In this document: piece after piece, positions 34,307 through 43,134 of the stretch
Layout: every line of letters starts with the position of its first letter
How positions within the stretch are numbered: position 1 is the first letter of the stretch
Assembly: GCA_910579105.1 (NCBI GenBank)
Contig: CAJTRT010000001.1
Coordinates: 1 to 64,000, forward strand
Direction: 5' to 3'
Length of the DNA stretch: 64,000 nucleotides
Source: an uncultured Muribaculaceae bacterium
GTDB lineage: Bacteria > Bacteroidota > Bacteroidia > Bacteroidales > Muribaculaceae
Translations under genes and position numbers: made by a program
The notes under the pieces: generated by a model
Told to the model about the DNA's origin: nothing
Databases searched by the model: none
The model's input: the letters and a program-made list of their open reading frames with translations, nothing else

Positions 34307-35351
34307 ACGAGTTGTTTGATCTTGCCCATGGAGATTTGTCAAGTAAGGAGCTAAGCCCGTTAAATAGGGCTATGCGTATGTGGTCGACAATTGTGCAGAA
34401 TACGAAAATTCCGATAAAGAAAGCTATCAGCAAGAGGAATGTCCACTCACCGTATTGGTTGATGTTTGTGCAAATCTTTTGATAATGACCGTAAATCATA
34501 GGATGCATATGGAACAAGTATACTGCAAATGCTGATGCTGCCACATAGTTGATATATCGGTTATAGCCTATGTTGATTTTTTTGAAAAATAGGAACAGGT
34601 AGATAGAAGACAACAGCACGAGTGGGTTAAGGTATCCGTAAAGGCTTTTTGATATACCAGCTTCAAGGAACAGGACGTTGCATATAACGAGTGCGATTCC
34701 GAGCAGCATGTATACCAAAAAATTGGTTTTGGCGCTGAAAGAAGTGATTCTAAGGCTGTATCGCCGTATGTAGGTGCCTGTGAGGTAGATGCCAATCAGG
34801 CTGATCATACTCATCCCCTCGTTGAATTCCTTTGCCAGGCAGAGGTAGCCGTAGATGGTGCTGAAAATGTAAAATACCAATATGTATATGCCGAGCTGGC
34901 GTTGCGAGCGCCTGTCTGCGAAGTCGTTGATCATAGGCGCAAGAATGTATAGGCAGAGGTAGGCTGAAATAAACCATCTTGCCCTGATGTATTCGTAGCA
35001 ACTACTGAACCAGTCTGAGAATGAGCTGGAATCCAAAACTTTTGAAATCAGAACCCCGGCCAGCAACCAAAACGCTATCTGAAATATCAGACCGGAGAAA
35101 GACTTGACTTTCCATCTTATGCCGAAATAGCCGGATATGAGAACGAAGCAATTGACACAAACGAAAGCAATGCTCCGCAGCTCAAGGTTCAGTAATGTGT
35201 CCCAAAAGTCTGTTCTTATGGACTATGGCGATGGGGCGCCCCGGGATGGAATGTAATGGATTAGCAACACGAGCGCCATGGCGACAATCCGAAGTAATTC
35301 GAGGTTGCTTTGGCGCTGAGATGTCGCATAAATGGGGAGGGTAGCTGTCAT
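34284..35351 (-). pseudogene. Acyltransferase family 3 with in-frame TAG at codon 43
   Basis: The frame starts at ATG 35351 (MTATLPIYATSQRQSNLELL) with RIVAMALVLLIHYIPSRGAP, the first helix and His of Acyl_transf_3. Codon 43 is TAG (35223-35225). The same frame then continues without another stop to 34284: SIRTDFWDTLLNLELRS, then VCVNCFVLISGYFGIRWKVK, many helices, and VAASAFAVYLFHMHPMIYG. So a single nonsense codon splits a 355-residue membrane acyltransferase. An internal start near 35066 would lack the catalytic His. Unlike its two relatives in the locus, no homopolymer is involved, so this looks like decay, or a read error. Confidence 0.82.
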
Positions 35352-35370
35352 TGTGTAATGGTTGGGTGGG

Positions 35371-36678
35371 TCAGTCGCGGCGGAAGAGGTCGCGGGTGTA
35401 GACTTTCGTCTCCACGTCGTCCAAGGCTTTGTCGTAGCGGTTGGCGATGATGGCGTTCGATTGCCGCTTGAACTCTGTGAGATCGTTGACGACGCGGCTT
35501 CCAAAGAACGTGGTTCCGTCTTCAAGAGTTGGTTCGTAGATGATGATTTCGGCGCCTTTTGCCTTGATGCGTTTCATTACTCCCTGTATGGACGACTGAC
35601 GGAAGTTGTCGGAATTGGATTTCATTGTCAGGCGGTAAACGCCGATTACGCATCGCTGTTCCCTGCCTCTATTATAGCGGTTGTTGTCGGAATAGCTGTA
35701 ATATCCGGCTTTTGAAAGGACCTGGTCGGCGATGAAGTCCTTGCGGGTGCGGTTGCTTTCGACAATTGCCGTCATCATCTGCTGTGGCACGTCTGCATAG
35801 TTGGCAAGGAGCTGCTTGGTGTCCTTTGGAAGGCAGTACCCGCCATATCCGAACGAGGGGTTGTTGTAGTGGATACCAATGCGCGGGTCGAGCCCGATTC
35901 CTTCGATGATTGCCTGCGAATCAAGACCTTTGACTTCGGCATAGGTGTCGAGTTCGTTGAAATAGCTGACGCGCAGGGCGAGATAGGTGTTTGCGAATAG
36001 TTTCACGGCCTCGGCCTCCTTCATCCCCATAAAGAGTGTGGGGATGTCTTCCTTTATGGCTCCTTGTTGTAGCAGGGCGGCGAATGTCTCGGCAGCCCGG
36101 CGGAGAAAGTCGACATCAGCGATTGCCTGAATGGCCTTATTTTCGGCGGAGAACTCGCTGTTTTCGATAATCTTAGGGTAGCCCACGATTATGCGGCTCG
36201 GATACAGGTTGTCGTAAAGGGCTTTGCTCTCGCGGAGGAACTCCGGCGAGAACAAAAGGTTGAGGCGCTTCACGCCTTTTGCGGTGTATTTCAGATAAAG
36301 CGACCTGCAATAGCCGACCGGTATTGTCGACTTGATGACCATTACCGCGGATGGATTCACCGACAGGACGAGATCTATTACATCCTCGATGCAGTGGGTG
36401 TCGAAATAATTCTTGACCGGGTCGTAGTTAGTCGGTGCGGCGATGACAACGAAATCAGCATCGCGATAAGCCTCTGCGCCGTCAAGTGTGGCAGTCAGGT
36501 CTAATTCTTTATCGGCGAGGTATTTCTCGATGTACTCATCCTGTATGGGGGATATGCGACTGTTGATTTTCGCGACTTTTTCGGGGATGACGTCAACCGC
36601 TGTCACTTCGTTGTGCTGTGCGAGCAGGGTGGCAATGCTAAGCCCCACATACCCTGTTCCGGCTACTGCTATTTTCAT
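35371..36678 (-). CDS. ugd: UDP-glucose 6-dehydrogenase family protein
   Basis: Cytoplasmic NAD-dependent oxidation of UDP-glucose to UDP-glucuronate, or a close relative acting on another nucleotide sugar. 435 aa. Rossmann opening MKIAVAGTGYVGLSIATLLA, then VVIAAPTNYD, STIPVGYC, FSPEFLRESKALYDNLYPSR, the catalytic Cys in SFGYGGYCLPKDTKQL, and IGVYRLTMKSNSDNFRQSS in the C-terminal domain, ending LFRRD. ATG 36678 gives the conserved N-terminus; 36738 overlaps the upstream gene. It suggests a uronic acid in the polymer. Confidence 0.93.
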   Translation of the reverse strand: MKIAVAGTGYVGLSIATLLAQHNEVTAVDVIPEKVAKINSRISPIQDEYIEKYLADKELDLTATLDGAEAYRDADFVVIAAPTNYDPVKNYFDTHCIEDVIDLVLSVNPSAVMVIKSTIPVGYCRSLYLKYTAKGVKRLNLLFSPEFLRESKALYDNLYPSRIIVGYPKIIENSEFSAENKAIQAIADVDFLRRAAETFAALLQQGAIKEDIPTLFMGMKEAEAVKLFANTYLALRVSYFNELDTYAEVKGLDSQAIIEGIGLDPRIGIHYNNPSFGYGGYCLPKDTKQLLANYADVPQQMMTAIVESNRTRKDFIADQVLSKAGYYSYSDNNRYNRGREQRCVIGVYRLTMKSNSDNFRQSSIQGVMKRIKAKGAEIIIYEPTLEDGTTFFGSRVVNDLTEFKRQSNAIIANRYDKALDDVETKVYTRDLFRRD

Positions 36679-36691
36679 CTGGGATGGATAG

Positions 36692-37573
36692 TTAAATGTT
36701 GAGCAATCTTCTGATACGGCTGTATATTCTGCGGGCAACGCTATGGTATCGCGCGGATTGTCTGATAATGTAGTCCGACGGCTGGATTCCTTTTGTCAGA
36801 TTCAATTTCTCCGGACTGTCGCAAAGATCAATCTTGAAGCGCGAATACTTCTGACGGCAGTTTGTGGCATCAGTGCCGAATCCCTCATTGGCGACAAGCG
36901 ATCGGAACGGGTGTATGGAATATTTTCCCTGGCGGAACTGGCTGTAACAGAACCGGATCGCCCATGATTTGTTGCGGCCATCCATATAGTCGCGCAACAT
37001 GGCGTACATATCGCTTCCTCCCCGGTTGAATGAGCGTTGAAGTTTTGTCGAGTTCTTCAGCTCTTCCCAGTCAGAAACACTCCAATCGACAGACTGCCAC
37101 CTGTCGGCCCATGTCGCCCAGCCCCAGGAGGAGGAACGATTACAGAGATAAACGTCGGAGTCATATCCGCAAGGACGGTTTATTTTAAGCCCGTAACCGC
37201 ATATTGAGAACACGCGCCTGTCATCGGCGTATAATGCGAGAGCATCCTCCATATATCGCAGGAATCCCGGCATAAGTATCAAGTCGTCCTCCAGCACAAT
37301 CGCTTTGCCGTAGCGTGTCATAACATCTGTCACGCCTTCGATTATAGAGCATCCCAACCCTTTGTTTATGTTGGAAGCGGTAACGTTGGGGGTCAGTTTC
37401 TTAGCTAATCTGACGACTTCGCTGGTCTTTCGTGTGTCATTCTCGTCGCGCGGGCCGTCGATAAAGATATAAATCGGATGTTCCTCGAATCCGACATTGG
37501 ATTTCAACGAGTCAGCCAGTCGCGATAAAGCGTCGGGTCTGTTAAACCCGAAAATCACTATCGGAGTTTTCAT
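36692..37573 (-). CDS. Glycosyltransferase, GNT-I-like GT-A fold
   Basis: A 293-aa soluble glycosyltransferase. It opens MKTPIVIFGFNRPDALSRL, has IYIFIDGPRDEND, and the metal-binding acidic motif AIVLEDDLILMPGFLRYME near residue 95 that corresponds to the EDD of GNT-I-like transferases. SSSWGWATWADRWQSVDW near 150 is characteristic of bacterial members in capsule loci. Donor and acceptor unknown. Starts in the ATGA overlap with the GT2 stop before it, as part of a run of four overlapping genes. Confidence 0.85.
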   Translation of the reverse strand: MKTPIVIFGFNRPDALSRLADSLKSNVGFEEHPIYIFIDGPRDENDTRKTSEVVRLAKKLTPNVTASNINKGLGCSIIEGVTDVMTRYGKAIVLEDDLILMPGFLRYMEDALALYADDRRVFSICGYGLKINRPCGYDSDVYLCNRSSSWGWATWADRWQSVDWSVSDWEELKNSTKLQRSFNRGGSDMYAMLRDYMDGRNKSWAIRFCYSQFRQGKYSIHPFRSLVANEGFGTDATNCRQKYSRFKIDLCDSPEKLNLTKGIQPSDYIIRQSARYHSVARRIYSRIRRLLNI

Positions 37574-38472
37574 CTGAAAGGTTGCAGTTTTGACGGGAGT
37601 AGGTTAAGGGCAATGAACGCGAGCAGCTTGTAGTTGGCGGGATTGAATCTAAGTCCGGTCCACGCTTCGGAGATGCTTTCGCGCCTCATCCCTAACCGCA
37701 TATACACGGAACTGCGCATTTTGAGCCAGTGGGATATGTATTTTCGGATTCCAGCGGGATGGAATTTTTCAGCCAGCTTCTCTAATTCCGCGCCTACAAT
37801 GTCGTTTTCAGCCGGAACTCTTTTCGGTTTTTCCCTTACGTCGTATCCTTCGACATTGAATGTCGCCAAGGGCGTTGTCGAATACGCTATTTCGTAGCGG
37901 CAGGCAAGTCTTGCCCATGTAAGCAGGTCCTCGCCCGATTTTATGCCTACCGGGAAGCCGCCAATTGATTGGATGGCTGTCTTGCGGACCACCACCGCGG
38001 AAGTCCATAAGGGTGGGTGTGATGCGGACGCTACCTCAAAGTAGTTTGACAGGATCCCGTGTTCTCCTGTGAATGGCAGGTTTCGGATAATTGTAGAGGT
38101 CTCGGTGCCATTGGGATTCATGAACTTATAATTGACGGCGAATACGCAACATTCGGAGTATTCCCGCACCAGCGATGCCTGGGTGGCGAGATAATCAGGG
38201 TGCCATTCGTCATCGGCGTCGAGTAGGGCTATGTGTTCGCCGTGTGCTTCCTCAATGCCGCGGTTGCGGGCGGCGGAGACCCCGGCATTCGGCTGGGTTA
38301 TCAGACGTATGCGCGGCTCGCTGAATTTTTCAACCTCCGCGATGCTGCCGTCGGTCGAGCCGTCGTTTATGATTACGATCTCGAAATCCTGATAGGTTTG
38401 CGACAGGACGGTTCGCAGGGTGTTGGCAACCCGCCGTTCCTTGTTGTATAGAGGGATTACGACAGAAATCAT
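37570..38472 (-). CDS. Glycosyltransferase family 2
   Basis: A 300-aa inverting GT-A enzyme: MISVVIPLYNKERRVANTLR, then IVIINDGSTDGSIAEVE, the AARNRGIEEAHGEHIALLDA stretch with DADDEWHPDYL as DXD-type metal site, and an acceptor part with IKSGEDLLTWARLA (the ED-like catalytic base motif). Overlaps both neighbours by 4 bases (37570-37573 and 38469-38472), so its stoichiometry is probably fixed by translational coupling. Sugar specificity not predictable. Confidence 0.92.
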   Translation of the reverse strand: MISVVIPLYNKERRVANTLRTVLSQTYQDFEIVIINDGSTDGSIAEVEKFSEPRIRLITQPNAGVSAARNRGIEEAHGEHIALLDADDEWHPDYLATQASLVREYSECCVFAVNYKFMNPNGTETSTIIRNLPFTGEHGILSNYFEVASASHPPLWTSAVVVRKTAIQSIGGFPVGIKSGEDLLTWARLACRYEIAYSTTPLATFNVEGYDVREKPKRVPAENDIVGAELEKLAEKFHPAGIRKYISHWLKMRSSVYMRLGMRRESISEAWTGLRFNPANYKLLAFIALNLLPSKLQPFR

Positions 38473-39416
38473 GTGACCTCGTTCTTGAGATAATGGTAAT
38501 ACGAGTTGGTGCCTGCGCTTTCGAGGTATTCCGGTGTGTGAAGTTTCCAGTTTAGTTTGAATATTTTCGTGTCATTCGTTAGTGTGTTCCAATCCTCAGG
38601 ATTAAATTCTTTGTCAAGAATGCGGGATAGGCCGAATATCTGAGGATTGCTTATAGGCACATTGTCGATAAGTTCTCTTATCGCCGAATCTTTTTTATAG
38701 AGAATATCGATAAAATGATCAAACAGGAAATAATCCACAAAAAGTGTTTCTCTTGAAAGATATTCGACAAATAAGCGTTCAAGAAGTGCCATAAGTCGGT
38801 TACCGGGCTTTGCGCTCAAACAATACACGGCCCATCGGCACTGACTCACGAAATGCCCATACGGCGCTATATGGATTGTGTGAAATTGTCTTGAGAAGAA
38901 GCGTTCGTCAATTGTTGAAACACAATAAAGAGTCGCGTCAAACCACAGGCCACCTCGCTGCGACAACAAATTGACTCGCAAGATGTCGGCAAAATGGCAA
39001 TTCTTGATTTTTCCTGCGTGATAGAGCTTTATAATGCGGTCGTCAATTGTAACAAAGTCAGCGAAATTGTCAAGCGTGATTAACCGCACTTTTCGCTTCC
39101 CGGAATTTTTCATTATGCTTGCCAGGCACATAGATGGTATCGGGGGCATATCTTTCTCGCCTTGAAGCCAGCACACCCATACCGTCTCATCAGATTGCAT
39201 AGGCTGGCGAGATGGCTCGTAGTCTGCTAATACCTTGTTTGCAATCGGATCCAGGTATTGCTGGATTGAAGAGTTTCTGGCATCAGAGATCCTTCTTAGA
39301 ACGCCGGTTGGCAACACGCTTCTTCCGAAGGAAAGAACGACGTTTCCGAGTGCGATGAGAGGTCCGAATCGCCAGGTCTTTTTTATCAGTTCAGCGAATG
39401 AATGTAATTTGCTCAT
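38469..39416 (-). CDS. Capsular polysaccharide synthesis protein (Caps_synth, GT32-like)
   Basis: A 315-aa transferase of the capsular polysaccharide synthesis family related to DXD sugar transferases. Diagnostic region: VWVCWLQGEKDMPPIPSMCL near 75, then VRLITLDNFADFV, and HFADILRVNLLSQ-RGGLWFDATLYC near 140-165, where the Asp residues bind metal and nucleotide sugar. Start in ATGA overlap with the wzy-like stop. Operon neighbours are all glycan genes. Donor not predictable. Confidence 0.88.
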   Translation of the reverse strand: MSKLHSFAELIKKTWRFGPLIALGNVVLSFGRSVLPTGVLRRISDARNSSIQQYLDPIANKVLADYEPSRQPMQSDETVWVCWLQGEKDMPPIPSMCLASIMKNSGKRKVRLITLDNFADFVTIDDRIIKLYHAGKIKNCHFADILRVNLLSQRGGLWFDATLYCVSTIDERFFSRQFHTIHIAPYGHFVSQCRWAVYCLSAKPGNRLMALLERLFVEYLSRETLFVDYFLFDHFIDILYKKDSAIRELIDNVPISNPQIFGLSRILDKEFNPEDWNTLTNDTKIFKLNWKLHTPEYLESAGTNSYYHYLKNEVT

Positions 39417-40708
39417 GATGCGAGCTCTGCTTTTTCTTTACGATAAATGCCCAGTGCCATTCCGTAGAATGCCCATGGGATGCCGAGTGTGGCGAGAGAG
39501 TAACTCACAGTATTATCACTGTAAAGAGTTACAAGCATGCCGAAAAGAGACGCCCCGGCCGTCAGCACGCACATTTTAGTCCATTCATTCCGCGACTTAT
39601 GGTATATGTTCACGCAATGGAACAGAATGGCTAAGTAACTTGCCAAAAACAATCCGAGCCCGATAAGTCCGTTGTCGCATTTCATAAGTAGCAGGTCATT
39701 GTGAAGTTGTCCGCCACGGCCGAAACCGATGATTTCGGTGTAGAAATACTTTTGGACACGTCCCGTGCCGGAGCCGATTAACGGATGGTCCTCATAAAAA
39801 GGCGTGACTTTTTTCCACATTTCATTACGGCCACTGGTGTTTACATTGTCCTCATTGACATTGCCGGTCAGGAAGTCTGAGATGGTTACTTCGTCAGGGC
39901 GGAAATACATTTTGGATTTGACTGACGGAATGTAAAACAGGGCGCATAGGGCCAACATAGCCATCCCTGCGATTAACGGGAGGGATTTCGCACGATATTT
40001 AATGAAGAAGAACGCGGAAAGCGCAACCGATGTCTCAAAGATATTTGTGCGATACACCCAAAGCAAGCAAGGCATTATGAAAAACAAGGCCCAAAGCAGA
40101 TTCTTCTTTTTGTCGACGCCCATTGAGTACAGCGCCAATGAGAAGACAACCCAGGTCGCGTAGTTGGTGCAGAGTGCGGCTGGATTCCAGAACACTCCTG
40201 CGAAAATAATGCCCTGCATTGGGATATATTTATATGCGAAAAACGATATAAATGCCACGAAGCGAGACCATATGCCGGATTTAAGAAAGATCACGACATT
40301 GTCCACCACGGCAGAAGCCGCAAGTGCGATTAATGGCGGATATAGATATTTCAATATCATTCTTATGCCGAATGATACGGATGGTGTGTAAAGGAGCCCT
40401 ATGATCGTCCAGGCGATGAAGATGAAGAACAGCTTTATTGGCCACGAATATATCGGCGAGTTCGGCGCGTCGCGCAATAGCAGGACGCATATCACTTCGG
40501 CCAATGCGAGATGAAGCGCGAGCACGGGGAGCAATCCCATCAAGCCGGTCGTGACGAGCAGGATTATGACATACTCCTGTCCGGTGCACTTGAAATCTAT
40601 CGTCGATTTGTTGAGTGTTATTCTGGCGGGCACCTCCGCTACCTTCAAGTATTTGAAGAATAGGTAGGTGAAACAGATGAAATATGTGATGCAGACGATT
40701 AATGACAT
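39413..40708 (-). CDS. wzy: O-antigen polymerase-like membrane protein (Wzy)
   Basis: A 431-aa integral membrane protein with about eleven hydrophobic segments. A large periplasmic loop holds the Wzy/O-antigen ligase motif: DHPLIGSGTGRVQKYFY and the QLHNDLLLMKCDNGLIGLG stretch, followed by further helices. It would join lipid-linked repeat units in the periplasm after flipping by Wzx. Only one polymerase-like gene is in the locus, which fits a Wzx/Wzy-dependent polymer. Overlaps the next gene by 4 bases. Ligase is the alternative, but context favours polymerase. Confidence 0.85.
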   Translation of the reverse strand: MSLIVCITYFICFTYLFFKYLKVAEVPARITLNKSTIDFKCTGQEYVIILLVTTGLMGLLPVLALHLALAEVICVLLLRDAPNSPIYSWPIKLFFIFIAWTIIGLLYTPSVSFGIRMILKYLYPPLIALAASAVVDNVVIFLKSGIWSRFVAFISFFAYKYIPMQGIIFAGVFWNPAALCTNYATWVVFSLALYSMGVDKKKNLLWALFFIMPCLLWVYRTNIFETSVALSAFFFIKYRAKSLPLIAGMAMLALCALFYIPSVKSKMYFRPDEVTISDFLTGNVNEDNVNTSGRNEMWKKVTPFYEDHPLIGSGTGRVQKYFYTEIIGFGRGGQLHNDLLLMKCDNGLIGLGLFLASYLAILFHCVNIYHKSRNEWTKMCVLTAGASLFGMLVTLYSDNTVSYSLATLGIPWAFYGMALGIYRKEKAELAS

Positions 40709-40745
40709 AATTCTTTTATTCCAGCAAAAGGATATGGCGCCTCAG

Positions 40746-41855
40746 TTATCTTGCTGGCATCCGGCAAAGCTCGCTGAATAGCTCAAGCCATTTAGGCATG
40801 ATTGACGCGGGATAGAAACGTGCTACGTCGCGGGCGGCTGCCTTCCCCATTGAAATGCGTTCCTCGGGGTTATCCATCAGCCTTTTGAGGGACGCGCGGA
40901 ATGCGGCGATATCCCCGTCAGGCACGACTATGCCTGTCTCAGGAGAGAGTATTTCGCATGGGCCGCATGGGCAGTCCATCGCCACAGTCGGCAAGCCACA
41001 TTCCATCGCTTCGGTGATGACGAGCCCGAATCCGTCGCTGCGCGACGGGAAAGCGTAGATCGAAGCTTCCACGAGTTTTTCTGCGATGTCCTTGCAGGGG
41101 TTATTCAGTGTGACTTGGTCTTCCATCCCGTATTTGGCGATGATGTTGCGGAGAAGATATTCTTCCTGCCCGGAGCCGTAAAGGTCGACTGACCATTCAG
41201 GATATTTCCGTGCGAGCATCCCGAAAGCCTCCAGGAGCTGGTCCATGCCCTTTGCGGGAGTCCAGCTGCCGACTGCTATAATCTTCTTGCTGAGGCATGT
41301 CGACTTCCGTTCGCTGCGGAATGACAGTGGATTGTGAACATAAGTCATATTGGCGGGATTACCCCATAGCCCGACATCCTTTTTCGTAAGCCCCACGAAA
41401 AGGTCGTACTTCCTGGCAGTGCGTGCGAGCCGCCATTGCAGCCATTCCATTTTCAGGATGTGCAGCCTGCGGAACCGTATCCTGTGCAGCCCTCTGACGA
41501 AATTGACAAGGAAGTTTTTGGTGTAATGGAACTCTAATATCTTTTTACCGGGAATATCAATCTTTGGCAATGTCTCAACCGACTTTCCAGCAACCGCCAC
41601 CGAGATATCGGGGCGCAACTCGTTCAAGAGCTTTATTAACGCGGCTTGATATCCGGTTGTTGATGAGGCAGAATCCGGGAGCGTTATTCTTGTCGCTTTG
41701 GGAGAAAGAGGGAAAAAGGGTTGAACGGCCTCTGACAAAGTGATGACAACCACCTGGATGTCAGGCTGCTCGACGAGCCAGTTCACCTTCGTCGCCAGCA
41801 CCCGTTCGGTGCCTCCCCCTGGAGCGAGGGAGTCGATTAGATAAGCAATCGTCAT
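40746..41855 (-). CDS. Glycosyltransferase family 4
   Basis: A 369-aa GT-B enzyme. N-terminal MTIAYLIDSLAPGGGTERVL with the glycine loop, donor half KKIIAVGSWTPAKGMDQLLE then YGSGQEEYLLRNII and the EX7E motif SDGFGLVITEAMECGLPTVA; C-terminal DIAAFRASLKRLMDNPEER. Typical of retaining galactosyl- or GalNAc-type transferases, but the sugar is unknown. Its ATG overlaps a short open tail that may be left over from a previous gene (41863-41946). Confidence 0.92.
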   Translation of the reverse strand: MTIAYLIDSLAPGGGTERVLATKVNWLVEQPDIQVVVITLSEAVQPFFPLSPKATRITLPDSASSTTGYQAALIKLLNELRPDISVAVAGKSVETLPKIDIPGKKILEFHYTKNFLVNFVRGLHRIRFRRLHILKMEWLQWRLARTARKYDLFVGLTKKDVGLWGNPANMTYVHNPLSFRSERKSTCLSKKIIAVGSWTPAKGMDQLLEAFGMLARKYPEWSVDLYGSGQEEYLLRNIIAKYGMEDQVTLNNPCKDIAEKLVEASIYAFPSRSDGFGLVITEAMECGLPTVAMDCPCGPCEILSPETGIVVPDGDIAAFRASLKRLMDNPEERISMGKAAARDVARFYPASIMPKWLELFSELCRMPAR

Positions 41856-41862
41856 TTTACTG

Positions 41863-41946
41863 CTAAAATCGGGATAACGCCTCTGCGAGGTTCAGCATCT
41901 GTGCCTCCGAGCAGCCCGTAAGCAGGCATAGTATGTCATCCTTGGA
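41863..41946 (-). pseudogene. Possible gene remnant between two GT4 genes
   Basis: Directly after the stop of the GT4 at 41947, the same frame stays open for about 27 codons with protein-like composition (KDDILCLLTGCSEAQMLNLA, EALSRF) before TAG at 41863-41865. It could be the old end of the GT4 gene behind a new stop, or the end of a lost gene. Short, so weak. Confidence 0.3.
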
Positions 41947-43095
41947 TTATATAATATTAAGTGAAGCTAATTGTTCCTCGTAGACCTTGGCGGTGGCACG
42001 GGCTGTCTTCTCCCATGTGAATAGCGATGCCTGTTTTAGCCCCATCATCGTACGGTTTTCGTATAGGCGTATATTGTCGTGTTCGATGTCGTATAGTATT
42101 TTGGGGAGAGTGCGATTTATTGGTTCGTCAATGTAGACCGCAGCCTCGCCACCCACTTCCGGGATGCTGCTGTTACGGCAAGTTATGACTGGGCATCCGC
42201 AAGCCATAGCCTCCAGAATAGGAAGGCCGAAGCCTTCATATGACGTGATGTTGATTGATGCGGTCGCAGTATTGTACAACCATCTCAGCTCTTCCTGTTT
42301 GATATTCTTGAGGATATGAATGTGTGGGTTCCCTGCTGTCAATTCCTCTATGTGTTTTGGAGTGCGGTTCCACACAAGTACTAAATCATTGGCCGGATGG
42401 TCAAGAGAAAGATATCCCCGTATCAATTCCGGGGTGCGTTTCCTGCCGTCGTCGCAAGACACGCTCAGGTAAAACGACCGGTTAAGCCCCAGGCGAGATT
42501 CCATCAGAGGCAAAATCGCATTCTTGTTTTCCTCACGGAAGAAATTTTTATGGTCTATTCCCCAGGGTATCACGGAAATTTTTGACTCCTCCACATCCAT
42601 TGTTTCTATGATGTCCTTTTTGGAGTTTTCAGAGCAGGTTATGATATGGCGGCAGGCTTGGATGAAGGGTGGGTACAGGGTGCGGAATGACGTGTAGTCG
42701 AAATTCGGCACCTCGAATTTCATGAAAAATGCGTCGTGCACGGTCACTATACATCGAGATGGGTCTATAATCCCGCCGTCGTAGTTATGTGTGATATGCT
42801 GGAGGTCATATCGTCCGAGCAGTTCGCGCAGCCTTAACCGACGCCCCCATTGCTGACCGTTATGGTTGTTGCGAAGGTAGGAATGTATGGTCTTGAACCG
42901 GGTATTGAGATGCTTGGCGCTGCAACCTTTTACATTCTGGCTATAAAGAGAGATTTCGTAAGGGAGTTCGTCGGCTATGGCATCTAATCCCAAAATCAAT
43001 TCCTTGCAGGTTCTTCCTATGCCCGTATATCGTCCGATAACTTCCAAAATCGCCGGGTTAGCGTCAATGAGAATGCGTTTATTTCTATGTGTCAT
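41947..43095 (-). CDS. Glycosyltransferase family 4
   Basis: A 382-aa GT-B enzyme of the mannosyl/galactosyl GT4 type: RKRILIDANPAI-like opening (NKRILIDANPAILEVIGRYT), CIVTVHDAFFMKFEVPNFDY, SENSKKDIIETMDVEESKIS then VIPWGIDH, and the donor-site EX7E motif YEGFGLPILEAMACGCPVIT. Last residues ASLNII followed by TAA, after which a possible remnant follows. Middle gene of the AT-richer interior of the locus. Confidence 0.92.
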   Translation of the reverse strand: MTHRNKRILIDANPAILEVIGRYTGIGRTCKELILGLDAIADELPYEISLYSQNVKGCSAKHLNTRFKTIHSYLRNNHNGQQWGRRLRLRELLGRYDLQHITHNYDGGIIDPSRCIVTVHDAFFMKFEVPNFDYTSFRTLYPPFIQACRHIITCSENSKKDIIETMDVEESKISVIPWGIDHKNFFREENKNAILPLMESRLGLNRSFYLSVSCDDGRKRTPELIRGYLSLDHPANDLVLVWNRTPKHIEELTAGNPHIHILKNIKQEELRWLYNTATASINITSYEGFGLPILEAMACGCPVITCRNSSIPEVGGEAAVYIDEPINRTLPKILYDIEHDNIRLYENRTMMGLKQASLFTWEKTARATAKVYEEQLASLNII

Positions 43096-43134
43096 AATGC
43101 AGTGACGTATGGGATGATGAGAGATGGAGAGTTA

